Shown piece after piece: positions 33,939 through 41,909 of a DNA stretch of 64,000 nucleotides. The stretch is taken from contig JAPOVS010000023.1 of the NCBI GenBank assembly GCA_026708055.1, positions 62,001-126,000 of the forward strand, given 5' to 3'. The notes beneath the pieces are model-generated. The model ran no database searches, was not told where the DNA came from, and saw only the letters and a list, made by a program, of their open reading frames with translations. A program made the translations under genes and the position numbers. This stretch comes from a bacterium (GTDB lineage Bacteria > Actinomycetota > Acidimicrobiia > Acidimicrobiales > CATQHL01). Each line of letters begins with the position of its first letter. Within the stretch, counting starts at the first letter, position 1.

Positions 33939-34298
33939 CTACAGGCGAAGGACTGCCCTTCGCATCAGTTGCCCGCCCTCGGGATCCACCACGATGCCGG
34001 CCGATTCCAGCGCGATCACCCCCAGCAGCGGCTCGGCATCATCGTCGCCGAAGATGACCCGGACCGACGCCAGATCGTCCATGAACTCGAGTTCGGCGAG
34101 AGCCGTGTCGAACTCAAGTTCGGTGCCATCGGCCAACCGGTACCTCCTCCTGGCCCGCGGTTCGATCCCGATGGCCTCCAGACAGCGGCGCGGCACCAGG
34201 CTGTCGGTCGCCCCGGTGTCCACCAGAAACCGTCCCTCCCAGCAGCGATCGTCCTCCCGTGGATTCCGTACCGTCACCATCACATGCGTCTGCCCCAT
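33939..34298 (-). CDS. Retropepsin-like (clan AA) aspartic protease
   Basis: A 119-residue single-domain aspartic protease. The active site is FLVDTGATDSLVPRRCL (Asp about residue 27), the flap is RRYRLADGTELEFDTAL, and the C-terminal element is PLLGVIALESAGIVVDPEGGQL. It sits immediately upstream of the hipBA locus on the same strand but over 220 nt away, so it probably has its own promoter; a TGCCC/GGGCA palindrome lies 46 nt upstream of its start. It is one of four members of this family in the window. Confidence 0.78.
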   Translation of the reverse strand: MGQTHVMVTVRNPREDDRCWEGRFLVDTGATDSLVPRRCLEAIGIEPRARRRYRLADGTELEFDTALAELEFMDDLASVRVIFGDDDAEPLLGVIALESAGIVVDPEGGQLMRRAVLRL

Positions 34299-34343
34299 GT
34301 CCCGTCCTCCTCAGCGGCAACGACCCGGCCAACAATCCGCCAA

Positions 34344-34359
34344 TGCCCAACATAGGGCA
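34344..34359. promoter_or_regulatory. Palindrome upstream of the aspartic protease gene
   Basis: TGCCC-AACATA-GGGCA has 5-nt arms and a 6-nt spacer and is centred about 54 nt upstream of the ATG at 34298. It could be an operator. The arm and spacer sizes match the inverted repeat before the HicA-like operon, though the sequences differ. Confidence 0.45.
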
Positions 34360-34621
34360 CATCCGATGAACCGTCAACCCCGATGATTATTGAAATATAT
34401 TGATATTGTACACAGAGCGCGGCACCACTGGCGCTTTGACCGGCGGGCACCCGAGCGCGCAGTCGGCGCGACTCTCGGGGTTCGGCGAGTAGTCCGCAGC
34501 GGGCCACGCGCTCACCGGAACCGAACCCGGGTAGAACCGATGCACCGGCCGAGGGCCGGCGGAGCGCCCAAGGCCGTACGTGCGGCCGCTGCCGACCGAC
34601 CCGGTTGGGAGTCGTGCCGGG
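34360..34621. other. Gap with A/T-rich patch, no gene
   Basis: Bases 34383-34412 (GATTATTGAAATATATTGAT and following) are very A/T-rich and probably contain a promoter for the aspartic protease gene. The rest of the gap to 34621 shows no supported gene. Confidence 0.35.
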
Positions 34622-34915
34622 TCAGCCGGCGAGTTTGTTGACCCTGGCGGCGAAGTCGAAGTCCTTCTCGGTGATGCCGCCGGCAGCGTGGTTGCTGATG
34701 GCGATGGACACCTTGTTCCAGACGTTCGACCACTCGGGATGGTGGAACAGCCGCTCAGCCACGCAGGCCACGGACGCCATGAAGCCGAAGGCGGCGGTGA
34801 AGTCGGCGAACGCGAAGTCGCGGTGCAGGGCGTCGCCGCGGCGCTCCCAGCCGGGGATCTCGCCGAGGCGGGAGTCAACGGTGGCGTCGTCGATCAGTTC
34901 GTTGGGATTGCTCAT
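34622..34915 (-). CDS. 4a-hydroxytetrahydrobiopterin dehydratase (PhhB/DCoH)
   Basis: A 97-residue pterin-4a-carbinolamine dehydratase. The active-site region is ERLFHHPEWSNVWNKVSIAISNH, with the His-His-Pro-Glu-Trp and later His residues expected for the family. It recycles the 4a-hydroxy-pterin formed by aromatic amino-acid hydroxylases. In bacteria lacking those it is sometimes proposed to act in molybdopterin metabolism. ATG 34915 is chosen over an upstream in-frame start at 34945 because homologous sequence begins there. No hydroxylase gene lies nearby. Confidence 0.9.
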   Translation of the reverse strand: MSNPNELIDDATVDSRLGEIPGWERRGDALHRDFAFADFTAAFGFMASVACVAERLFHHPEWSNVWNKVSIAISNHAAGGITEKDFDFAARVNKLAG

Positions 34916-34975
34916 GGCGCCACAGTAACCCTGCGGCAGCGGCACCGCAGCAGCGCGGTCGTCGCCCGCGGCGAT

Positions 34976-35023
34976 GGATTCCGGCCCCGGATCAAGTCCG
35001 GGGCAGGCTCTGCGCCGGAATGA
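34976..35023. repeat. REP-like intergenic palindromic element
   Basis: GGATTCCGGC...GCCGGAATGA are inverted arms enclosing CCCGGATCAAGTCCGGGG, itself a hairpin. It belongs to the same dispersed element type as at 1601-1629. Lying between phhB and the suf cluster (both minus strand), it could also act as a transcription terminator for the suf genes' neighbour. Confidence 0.5.
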
Positions 35024-35061
35024 CGGGCGTCGGGCGGCGGGCCGGATGAGGGCGAAGGAGA

Positions 35062-35835
35062 CTAGAAGCCGCGGCCCAGGCTGACGGCCACCTCGGTGGG
35101 GGCGGGGCGGTCCCAGCGTTCGTAGCCGGTGCGCTCCAACTCGTCGGCCAACTCAGGGCCGCCGGAGGCCACGATCCGGCCGCGGATCATGATGTGCACC
35201 CGGTCGGCGCGCAGCACACCCAGCAGCCGCGTGTAGTGGGTGATCGCCAGGACGCCGAGACCCTCGGTGGTCGCCTCCTCGATGCGCCGGGCCACGGCGC
35301 GCAGGGCGTCCACGTCGAGGCCGGAGTCGATCTCGTCGAGCACCGCGATGCGCGGGCGCAACACCGCAAGCTGCAACGCCTCTCCGCGCTTCTGCTCACC
35401 CCCGGAGAGGTCGACGTTGACCGCCCGCTCCAGCAGTGCCGACGGCACCCCCAGACCTTCGGCCTCGGCACTCAACAGGGCGGCCAAGCCGTCGGCGTCG
35501 GGATCGCGCCCCGCGGCGCGCAGTGACGCGCCCAGCACGTCGAGCAGGTTCACCCCCGGCACCTCGGTGGGGTACTGCATGGCCAAGAAGAGTCCCGCCC
35601 GTGCCCGCTCGAAGGGGCTGAGCGCCAGCAGGTCTCGCCCGTCCAGCAGCGCCCGGCCGGCGGTCACGGTGTAGCCCCGACGCCCCGCCAGGACGTGCGC
35701 CAGCGTGGACTTGCCGCACCCGTTGGGACCCATGACGGCGTGTACCTCGCCGGCGACCACCTGCAGGTCGACGCCGTGCAGGATCGCCTCGCCGGCGGCG
35801 TTGGCCCGCAGTCCCTCGACGACCAGTTCGCTCAC
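35062..35835 (-). CDS. sufC: Fe-S cluster assembly ATPase SufC (copy 2)
   Basis: A 257-residue SufC. It has Walker A GPNGCGKST, signature VDLSGGEQKRGEALQL, Walker B IAVLDEIDSGLDVDAL and the H-loop VLAITHYTR. GTG 35835 is selected because family homology starts at VSELVVEGL; a longer in-frame extension to 35895 looks non-coding. It is the last gene of the sufB / Cys-rich / sufD / Rieske / sufC cluster and so is the likely ATPase partner of SufBD. It differs clearly from SufC copy 1 at 14055. Confidence 0.93.
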   Translation of the reverse strand: MSELVVEGLRANAAGEAILHGVDLQVVAGEVHAVMGPNGCGKSTLAHVLAGRRGYTVTAGRALLDGRDLLALSPFERARAGLFLAMQYPTEVPGVNLLDVLGASLRAAGRDPDADGLAALLSAEAEGLGVPSALLERAVNVDLSGGEQKRGEALQLAVLRPRIAVLDEIDSGLDVDALRAVARRIEEATTEGLGVLAITHYTRLLGVLRADRVHIMIRGRIVASGGPELADELERTGYERWDRPAPTEVAVSLGRGF

Positions 35836-35916
35836 ACCACTACCTCGGGATGATCGGGCCGCCGAGCCCGCCGACTCCCCACAACGACCCGTCAACCACC
35901 GGCCCGCGCACGCCGG

Positions 35917-36255
35917 CTACCTCGGGCGCAGGGTCACGAAGACGCCCGCGTCGCTCGCCGCCACGTCGTGGGCCGCCACCGCGACGACCGCCGGCAACGT
36001 GAGAGCCTCGCCGGTGCGCAGGTCGAAGAGGCTGCCGTGGGCGGGACACTCCAGGGCGCACTCGTCGGCGTCCACGTCGCCCTCGGCGAGCGAGTAGTCG
36101 GCGTGGCTGCAGGTGTCGTCGATGGCGAAGAACTCTTCGCCTATGCGGACCAGTGCCACCCGCCGGCCCTCCACCGCGAAGCAGCGGGCCTCGCCGTCCC
36201 CCAGGTCGTCCCGCCCGCACAGCCGCACGGGTCCGACCGCGCTCTCGGTACTCAT
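35917..36255 (-). CDS. Rieske-type [2Fe-2S] ferredoxin in the suf cluster
   Basis: A 112-residue Rieske domain with the [2Fe-2S] ligands in DTCSHADYSL (Cys-x-His) and LECPAHGSLFD (Cys-x2-His), spaced by about 17 residues. It resembles NirD/BphF-like small Rieske ferredoxins. In many actinobacteria such a gene lies between sufD and sufC, and an electron-transfer role in cluster assembly is presumed. The sufD stop lies 16 nt upstream of its ATG (36255). Confidence 0.9.
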   Translation of the reverse strand: MSTESAVGPVRLCGRDDLGDGEARCFAVEGRRVALVRIGEEFFAIDDTCSHADYSLAEGDVDADECALECPAHGSLFDLRTGEALTLPAVVAVAAHDVAASDAGVFVTLRPR

Positions 36256-36271
36256 CGCGGCTCCTCTCGCC

Positions 36272-37558
36272 TCACCGGTCGGGGCCGATCTTGGCGCGCA
36301 CCATCTCGTCGAAGCCCGCCGCCACCGACTGCACCGGCAACCTGCTGCGCACCTCCCCGAAGAACCCCTCCACGATCAGCCGCTCCGCCACGTCGGGGGG
36401 CACGCCCCGGCTCTCGAGGTAGAAGCGGTGATCCTCGTCGACCGGTCCCACCGAGCTGGCGTGGGCGCAGCGCACGTCGTTGTTCTCGATCTCGAGGTTG
36501 GGTACCGAATCGGCCCACACCTCCTCGGAGAGCTTTAGGATGCGGTTCGTCTGCTGCGCGTCGGTGCCGCGGGCTCTGGGGCCCACACGGATGAGCCCGG
36601 AGTAGATGGAACGCGCCCGGTCCTCCACGGCGCCCACGAAGAGCAGGTTGCTGTTGGTGTCGGGGGCCAGGTGGTTCTGGAAGGTGCGGAAGTCCAGGAC
36701 CTGGTCGCGGTCCCCGAAGTACATGGCCGACATGTCGCCGGTGGCGCCCCGACCCGCCAACGTGCAGTCCACCCGGCAGCGGGCGTAGCCGCCGCCGACC
36801 GCCGCCAACCCGATGGCGAGGTGGCCCTGGGAGGCCACCGCCGCCGCCGTCTGGTCGATGCCGGTGGCCCCCGGTCCGAGCTCCTGCAGGTTGAGGTACT
36901 GCAGGCGGGCGGCGGATCCCACGTCCAGTTCGGTCACCGGGACCGCCAGCACCTCCCCGTCTCCGGAGACGAGGGCATTGACCACCTGCGCCTCGGCGCC
37001 GTCGCCCGCGACGACCGCCAAGCGGGGGAAGACGGCCAGCGACGGCGTGCGCACCACGTTCACCACCGCCACGGGATCGGCGAGACGCGCCCCGCGGGGA
37101 ATCTCCAGCAGCACCGGCTCGGTGCAGAAGGCGTCGTTCATCAGGCCGAACACGTCGGCCGGCGCTCCGAGGACGCCGCCCAGAGCGCCCACCGGTTCGG
37201 GCTCATCGCCGAGGGGGCGCACCGCCAGGCCGGCGGACGCGGCCTCCGGCGTGATCTCGGTGCCGGCGAGGCGCCCGTCGCAGGTCACCACGAGAGCGCT
37301 CAACGGCCCCAGGCGGCCCCGCAGCGAGCCGAGCCGACCATCGCTCGCGGCGCCGTTCGCTCCGCTGGGTGACGCCGGCCGATAGGTCTCGAGGTGCAGC
37401 TCGGCGACGGGGCTGTAGCGCCACTCCTCCTCGCCGGGCGACGGCAATTCGGTATCCCGGAACTCCTCGGCGGCCGCTCGGCGGCGCTGCCGCAGCCAGT
37501 CGGGGCCGCCCAGAGAGGAGGCGTGCGCGACCGAGAAGACGTCGTGGAGGTCGGGCAT
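36272..37558 (-). CDS. sufD: Fe-S cluster assembly protein SufD
   Basis: A 428-residue SufD. It contains the parallel beta-helix core and the typical C-terminal region TDAQQTNRILKLSEEVWADSVPNLEIENNDVRCAHASSVGPVD (the His of CAHASS is the SufD residue proposed to be at the SufB-SufD cluster site), ending in LIVEGFFGEVRSRLP. It forms SufBC2D with SufB and SufC. ATG 37558; the upstream Cys-rich gene ends 11 nt earlier. Confidence 0.93.
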   Translation of the reverse strand: MPDLHDVFSVAHASSLGGPDWLRQRRRAAAEEFRDTELPSPGEEEWRYSPVAELHLETYRPASPSGANGAASDGRLGSLRGRLGPLSALVVTCDGRLAGTEITPEAASAGLAVRPLGDEPEPVGALGGVLGAPADVFGLMNDAFCTEPVLLEIPRGARLADPVAVVNVVRTPSLAVFPRLAVVAGDGAEAQVVNALVSGDGEVLAVPVTELDVGSAARLQYLNLQELGPGATGIDQTAAAVASQGHLAIGLAAVGGGYARCRVDCTLAGRGATGDMSAMYFGDRDQVLDFRTFQNHLAPDTNSNLLFVGAVEDRARSIYSGLIRVGPRARGTDAQQTNRILKLSEEVWADSVPNLEIENNDVRCAHASSVGPVDEDHRFYLESRGVPPDVAERLIVEGFFGEVRSRLPVQSVAAGFDEMVRAKIGPDR

Positions 37559-37569
37559 CGGTCAGTCGG

Positions 37570-37941
37570 TCAGCCGCGGTCGCCGCGGTCCTTGCCGCGG
37601 CGGCGGAGCCTCCGGCCCAAGCGGCCGGTGGAGCGCCGCTTCGGTTTGTCCAGGTCGGCCATGATCTCGCGGCCGGCCGCATTCACCACATCCTCGGCCG
37701 CGTCCAGCAGCGCGGCGATGGAGTCGTCGGACCCCAGCGACGCCGGCTCGTCGGGCGTCTTCGGGGTGACGAGGGTGCCGTAAGCCCAGTTCACGTCGGC
37801 TCGGCGCCGGACGTACGCCTCGCAGTTCTCCGGGCAGCGCCACGGCGCCTCGGGGGCCAGATCCAGGTCGCACTTGCGCACGGTGTCGCCGTTGGGGTAC
37901 GTGCGACTCTCGAAGTGCTTACAGTCCTGACGCATCGGCAT
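37570..37941 (-). CDS. Conserved Cys-rich small protein in the suf cluster
   Basis: A 123-residue protein with four Cys in the N-terminal third (C7, C24, C36, C40; spacing x16, x11, x3), the last two in WRCPENCEAYVRR. The C-terminus is very basic (RRSTGRLGRRLRRRGKDRG). The four Cys could bind Zn or an Fe-S cluster. It lies between sufB and sufD on the same strand with an 11-nt gap before sufD, so a part in Fe-S assembly is inferred from context. I do not know a named function. Confidence 0.7.
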   Translation of the reverse strand: MPMRQDCKHFESRTYPNGDTVRKCDLDLAPEAPWRCPENCEAYVRRRADVNWAYGTLVTPKTPDEPASLGSDDSIAALLDAAEDVVNAAGREIMADLDKPKRRSTGRLGRRLRRRGKDRGDRG

Positions 37942-38018
37942 GGCGCGCCCATTCTACGGTCGGTGCCTTCTGCGCCGGTCGCAGTCAGGCCCAGTGCCCC
38001 GAAGCCGGGGCGGCGTCT

Positions 38019-40646
38019 TCAGCCGACGGAGCCCTCCATCTGCAGTTCGATGAGACGGCTCCACTCCACGGCGTACTCCATGGGCAGCGTGCGGGTGACC
38101 GGCTCGACGAAGCCGTTCACGATCATGCCCATGGCCTGCTCCTCGCTGAGGCCGCGGCTCATGAGGTAGAAGAGCTGCTCGTCGGCCACCTTGGACACTG
38201 TGGCCTCGTGGCCGATGACGGCGTCCTGGCTGCCGACCTCCATGTAGGGGTAGGTGTCCGAGATGCTGTCCTCGTCGAGGATGAGCGCGTCGCACTGCAC
38301 ATGGCTCTTGCAGCCGCCGGCGTCGGGCTCCACCCGCACCAGGCCGCGGTAGCTGGTCCGCCCGCCGTCCTTGGAGATGGACTTGGAGACGATCTTGGAG
38401 GTCGTCTCGGGAGCGGCGTGGGTCATCTTGGCGCCGGTGTCTTGGTGCTGGCCGGGGCCGGCGTAGGCCACCGACAGCACCTCGCCGGAGGCCTTCGGCC
38501 CGACCATCACCACGGCGGGGTACTTCATGGTGAGCTGCGAGTTGTGGACGATGAAGCCCTCCGAGACGAAATTGCCGGTGCCCTCCACCTCGATGTCCCA
38601 GGTCGGCACGACCTCGGCGTCCACCCCGACCGCCACGTCGCGGATCTCCACGCCGGCCGGCAACTCGATGTTCGACCGTCCGACCCGCCGGAAGTGCCGG
38701 AGAACGGGCTCCGGCTGCCGGGCGACCGCCTCGCGAAGCTGCGTCGAAACGGCAGCCAGGAGTCTCGGGTCGGCCGGGAAGTCCAGCCTGTGCGAGCCAC
38801 GGGCCGTCGAGTCGCAACCGAGGATTCGCACCGGCCGCTCTCCCTCGAACTCCGTCTGGACCTGAGACGAGATGCCGAGGCTTGTGAGCACCTCACCGAC
38901 GTCCTCGAGCAGGGACTGGTTGGCGGACTTGATCGAGAATCCTCGCCTACCCGCCGGCGCACAGCCGTCGGAGTCGAGGTACCCGGCGACATAGGACAGG
39001 CGCTGAGACTCGGGCAGGTCCAGAACCCACTCGGGTACTCGCTTGCGGAGAGCGCCCGACACGAAGCCGTTGACTTCCAGGAGATCGGCAAGGTCGACGC
39101 TGTTCCAGGACAGGGTCACACCGTCGCCTCGCTCAGTCGGGACCGCTCCGGGCATCAGGCGGCCCATCACGCCGGTCAGGCGGACCCGAGCCCTGTCCTC
39201 GCGAGGTACCGAGAACACGACCTTCGCCCAGCGGCGCCCACCCGACAGAGCGGCCGCGGAGTCGATCGAGCCATCGCCGGTGAACAGCCCGAACAGCCAC
39301 ATCAGGTCATCGGTCGTGGTCTCGCCCACTTCGAGACGGCTGGCCCGCTCGCGCTCGGCGACGAAACCCTCGCTGTACTGGTTGCTGCTTCCGAACACTG
39401 TGCGGGTGTCGGGTTGCGTAAGCTTGTGAGGCTCGCCGTAGTCGAGGCTGGAGACGGGCACGATCGCCTTGCTGAGTCGGTCGGCACGGACATACGCCAG
39501 GCTGTAGCGGCCCAGTTTCTTCGGGCGCGAGGCGTCGTAGACGTAGGAGTAGAAGGGGTGATTGCCGGTGACCCGCAGCCGCCGCGAGCCGACCCGTACG
39601 TCCCGGACGCGCTGCTCGCCGGAGTAGCGCTTGGCAGTGACCCGCCGCCAGCACAGCGAGCCGGCCGCCTCGTCGTAGGACAGCACCTCGTCGCCAGGCA
39701 TCACCAACTCGATCGGCTTGGTACCGCCGGGGGTCGTGACCCGGGAGCCCTCGGCGAGGCAGCCGATGTTGCCGTCGATCCACTCCATGTGGCCCTCGGC
39801 CTCGACCCTGGCCCGCTTGGTGACCAGGTTGTAGACGTTGTTGGACCAGTTCTGGATCGTGGTGTAGGTAACCCGGGCGCCCTCGCCCACCACGATCTCC
39901 ACCACGGCCGAGTGCAGCGAGTCGCTGGTGTACACCGGCGCCGAGCAGCCCTCCACGTAGTGCACCTGCGCGCCCTCGTCGGCAATGATGAGGGTGCGCT
40001 CGAACTGCCCCATGTTCTCGGCGTTGATGCGGAAGTAGGCCTGCAGCGGCAACTCCACGCTCACGCCCGGGGGCACGTAGATGAACGAGCCGCCCGACCA
40101 CACGGCCGAGTTGAGCGCCGAGAACTTGTTGTCGTTGGGGGGGATCACCCGCCCGAAGTGCTTGCGCACCAACTCGGGGTGCTCGCGCACCGCCGAGTCC
40201 ATGTCGCTGAAGATGACACCCTGCGCCTCGAGGTCCTCACGGTTGCGGTGGTACACCACCTCGGACTCGTACTGGGCGGTGACACCGGCGAGGTACTTGC
40301 GCTCGGCCTCGGGGATGCCGAGCTTCTCATAGGTGTTCTTGATGGAGTCGGGAACATCGTCCCACTCGCTGACCTGCTCCTCGGTGGGCTTGATGTAGTA
40401 GAAGATGTTGTCGAAGTCGATGCCGCCGAGCTCACCGCCCCAGGTCGGCAGCGGCCGGCGCTCGAAGCGGTCGAAGGACTTCAGCCGGAAGTTGAGCATC
40501 CACTCCGGCTCCTTCTTCATGAAGGACATCTCGCGCACGATGTCGGCATCGAGGCCCCGGCGCGGCTTGAAGACGTAGTCCTCCTCGTCGCTCCATCCCA
40601 GGGCGTAGTTGCCGAGATCGACGCCGAGGGTGCTGGCTTCGGTCAT
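38019..40646 (-). CDS. sufB: Fe-S cluster assembly protein SufB interrupted by an intein
   Basis: An 875-residue precursor. Residues 1-295 and 703-875 are SufB (NWSNNVYNLVTKRA, MEWIDGNIG | SQLTMKYPAVVM, and the C-terminal GFVEPVTRTLPMEYAVEW). The mature ligated product would be 468 residues, the normal SufB length. Residues 296-702 are an in-frame intein. SufB is the scaffold of the SufBC2D complex and receives sulfur and iron for cluster building. ATG 40646. It is the first gene of the five-gene suf cluster. No SufR-like regulator gene precedes it. Confidence 0.95.
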   Translation of the reverse strand: MTEASTLGVDLGNYALGWSDEEDYVFKPRRGLDADIVREMSFMKKEPEWMLNFRLKSFDRFERRPLPTWGGELGGIDFDNIFYYIKPTEEQVSEWDDVPDSIKNTYEKLGIPEAERKYLAGVTAQYESEVVYHRNREDLEAQGVIFSDMDSAVREHPELVRKHFGRVIPPNDNKFSALNSAVWSGGSFIYVPPGVSVELPLQAYFRINAENMGQFERTLIIADEGAQVHYVEGCSAPVYTSDSLHSAVVEIVVGEGARVTYTTIQNWSNNVYNLVTKRARVEAEGHMEWIDGNIGCLAEGSRVTTPGGTKPIELVMPGDEVLSYDEAAGSLCWRRVTAKRYSGEQRVRDVRVGSRRLRVTGNHPFYSYVYDASRPKKLGRYSLAYVRADRLSKAIVPVSSLDYGEPHKLTQPDTRTVFGSSNQYSEGFVAERERASRLEVGETTTDDLMWLFGLFTGDGSIDSAAALSGGRRWAKVVFSVPREDRARVRLTGVMGRLMPGAVPTERGDGVTLSWNSVDLADLLEVNGFVSGALRKRVPEWVLDLPESQRLSYVAGYLDSDGCAPAGRRGFSIKSANQSLLEDVGEVLTSLGISSQVQTEFEGERPVRILGCDSTARGSHRLDFPADPRLLAAVSTQLREAVARQPEPVLRHFRRVGRSNIELPAGVEIRDVAVGVDAEVVPTWDIEVEGTGNFVSEGFIVHNSQLTMKYPAVVMVGPKASGEVLSVAYAGPGQHQDTGAKMTHAAPETTSKIVSKSISKDGGRTSYRGLVRVEPDAGGCKSHVQCDALILDEDSISDTYPYMEVGSQDAVIGHEATVSKVADEQLFYLMSRGLSEEQAMGMIVNGFVEPVTRTLPMEYAVEWSRLIELQMEGSVG
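38541..39761 (-). other. SufB intein with LAGLIDADG homing endonuclease domain
   Basis: 407 residues inserted between GNIG and SQLTMKYP. The splice residues are Cys1 (CLAEGSRV), the block B-type sequence RLRVTGNHPFYS and the C-terminal FIVHN with the penultimate His and terminal Asn; the +1 extein residue is Ser. Two DOD motifs are visible: LFGLFTGDGSID and LSYVAGYLDSDG. All known splicing residues are present, so splicing should be intact. Homing activity is plausible because both Asp-containing motifs are kept. Confidence 0.92.
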
Positions 40647-40747
40647 CGGGGCTCCCAGCTATTGGCGGATTTCGTGGTCTCAGTCTATCGGCGCCGGGCG
40701 GCCGTGGCAGAGGGCTGGCCGGCGGGCGCGGCGCGGTGGGTGAGCAG

Positions 40748-41266
40748 TCAATCCAGCCGCCGCAACTCGGCCTTGTAGCGAGGCCCGCGCCGCGCGTAGC
40801 TGTCCGCCGCGTCGACCAGCATGTCGGGATCGGCGGCGTCGGGGCGGATTCGCGCCGGGACGCCGACGGCAACCGCTGCGGGCGGAATCTCGGTGCCGTC
40901 GAGCACCACCGCACCGGCACCCACGAGCGCCCCCTCGCCGACGACGACGCTGTGCCGGATCACCGAACCGACCCCTGCGAGAGACCCGTCGCGCATCGTG
41001 CAGGCCTCCAGGTGGGCCAGATGCCCGACGGTGCAGTCGTCGCCGATCACCGTCGGCGACACGGGTGCGGTGTGGACGACGGCACAGTCCTGGATCGAGC
41101 TGCGCTCGCCGACGACGATGGCGCCGTCGTCGCCGCGCAGCACCGCCTGCGGCCACACCGTCGAGCCAGCGCCGATCGTGACGTCGCCGATGATGGTGGC
41201 CTCGGGGTGGACGTAGGCGTCGGGATGGATGCGCGGCACCAGATCGCCGAGGGCGTAGACGGCCAT
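40748..41266 (-). CDS. Gamma-carbonic-anhydrase-like left-handed beta-helix protein
   Basis: A 172-residue hexapeptide-repeat protein of the gamma-CA/PaaY/YrdA family (IHPDAYVHPEATIIGDVTIGAGSTVWPQAVLRGD, then repeated V-x-G-x-x-S turns). The usual zinc motif GHxxxLHGC reads GHLAHLEAC, so the third His ligand is replaced by Glu, and an extra His occurs two positions earlier. It may bind metal differently or be non-catalytic. ATG 41266 has a good AGGAGGA Shine-Dalgarno. Confidence 0.8.
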   Translation of the reverse strand: MAVYALGDLVPRIHPDAYVHPEATIIGDVTIGAGSTVWPQAVLRGDDGAIVVGERSSIQDCAVVHTAPVSPTVIGDDCTVGHLAHLEACTMRDGSLAGVGSVIRHSVVVGEGALVGAGAVVLDGTEIPPAAVAVGVPARIRPDAADPDMLVDAADSYARRGPRYKAELRRLD

Positions 41267-41393
41267 GAGGGTTCCTCCTGCTGTGGTCTGGGGCTGGAGT
41301 CGCTGCTAGAAGAAGTATCGGGCGTGGCGGCGTCGTTGCACCTGTGACGGCGAGACACTGCCGGTCCGGCGCCGGCGCGAGAGAGTTGGTGCC

Positions 41394-41885
41394 TCAACCC
41401 GACGGCCGGCGCACCCCGCCGTAGCCGCCCTTGAAGAAGATCAGCGGGACGCCGTCGGGCCGCTCCACAGCCAAGTCGGCGACCCGCCCGAGGACGATCC
41501 AGTGATCGCCTGCGTCGTGCACCGTCTCGATGGTGCAGTCGATCCAGGCCAGGCAGCCCTCGATGACCGGGGAGCCGGTGACACGGGTGCTCCAGGAGAT
41601 GTCGGCGAACTTGTCCGGATCCCGCCCCGCGAACCGCGAGCTCACAGCGGTCTGGTCCTCGGCCAGGACGTTGACGCAGAAGTTGCCGCTCGCCTCGATG
41701 ACCGGCCAGCTGCCCGACGATTTGCCGGGGCAGAACATGACCAGCGGCGGATCCAGGGAGACCGAGCCGAACGAGCCGATGGCGAGCCCCGCGGGGCTGC
41801 CGTTCTCGGCGCCGGTCACCACCGTCACGCCGGTCGGGTAGTGGCCGAGGACGCGGCGGAACTCGGCGGAATCGAACGGTGCCAA
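41394..41885 (-). CDS. Flavin reductase-like domain protein (HpaC family)
   Basis: A 163-residue FMN-binding split-barrel protein. FRRVLGHYPTGVTVVTG at the start, LAIGSFGSVSLDPPLVMFCPGKSSGSWPVI and FCVNVLAEDQ are typical of HpaC/DszD-type NAD(P)H:flavin oxidoreductases, which supply reduced flavin to two-component monooxygenases. The beginning of homology coincides with a TTG start at 41885. No partner monooxygenase gene is nearby. Confidence 0.85.
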   Translation of the reverse strand: MAPFDSAEFRRVLGHYPTGVTVVTGAENGSPAGLAIGSFGSVSLDPPLVMFCPGKSSGSWPVIEASGNFCVNVLAEDQTAVSSRFAGRDPDKFADISWSTRVTGSPVIEGCLAWIDCTIETVHDAGDHWIVLGRVADLAVERPDGVPLIFFKGGYGGVRRPSG

Positions 41886-41909
41886 CGGATCGAGTCGGGA
41901 TCGGGCCCG

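Noticed and set aside
38208-40778. 856-codon open frame antisense to sufB
   Set aside because: It mirrors sufB and its intein; the sense strand has unmistakable SufB and intein motifs.
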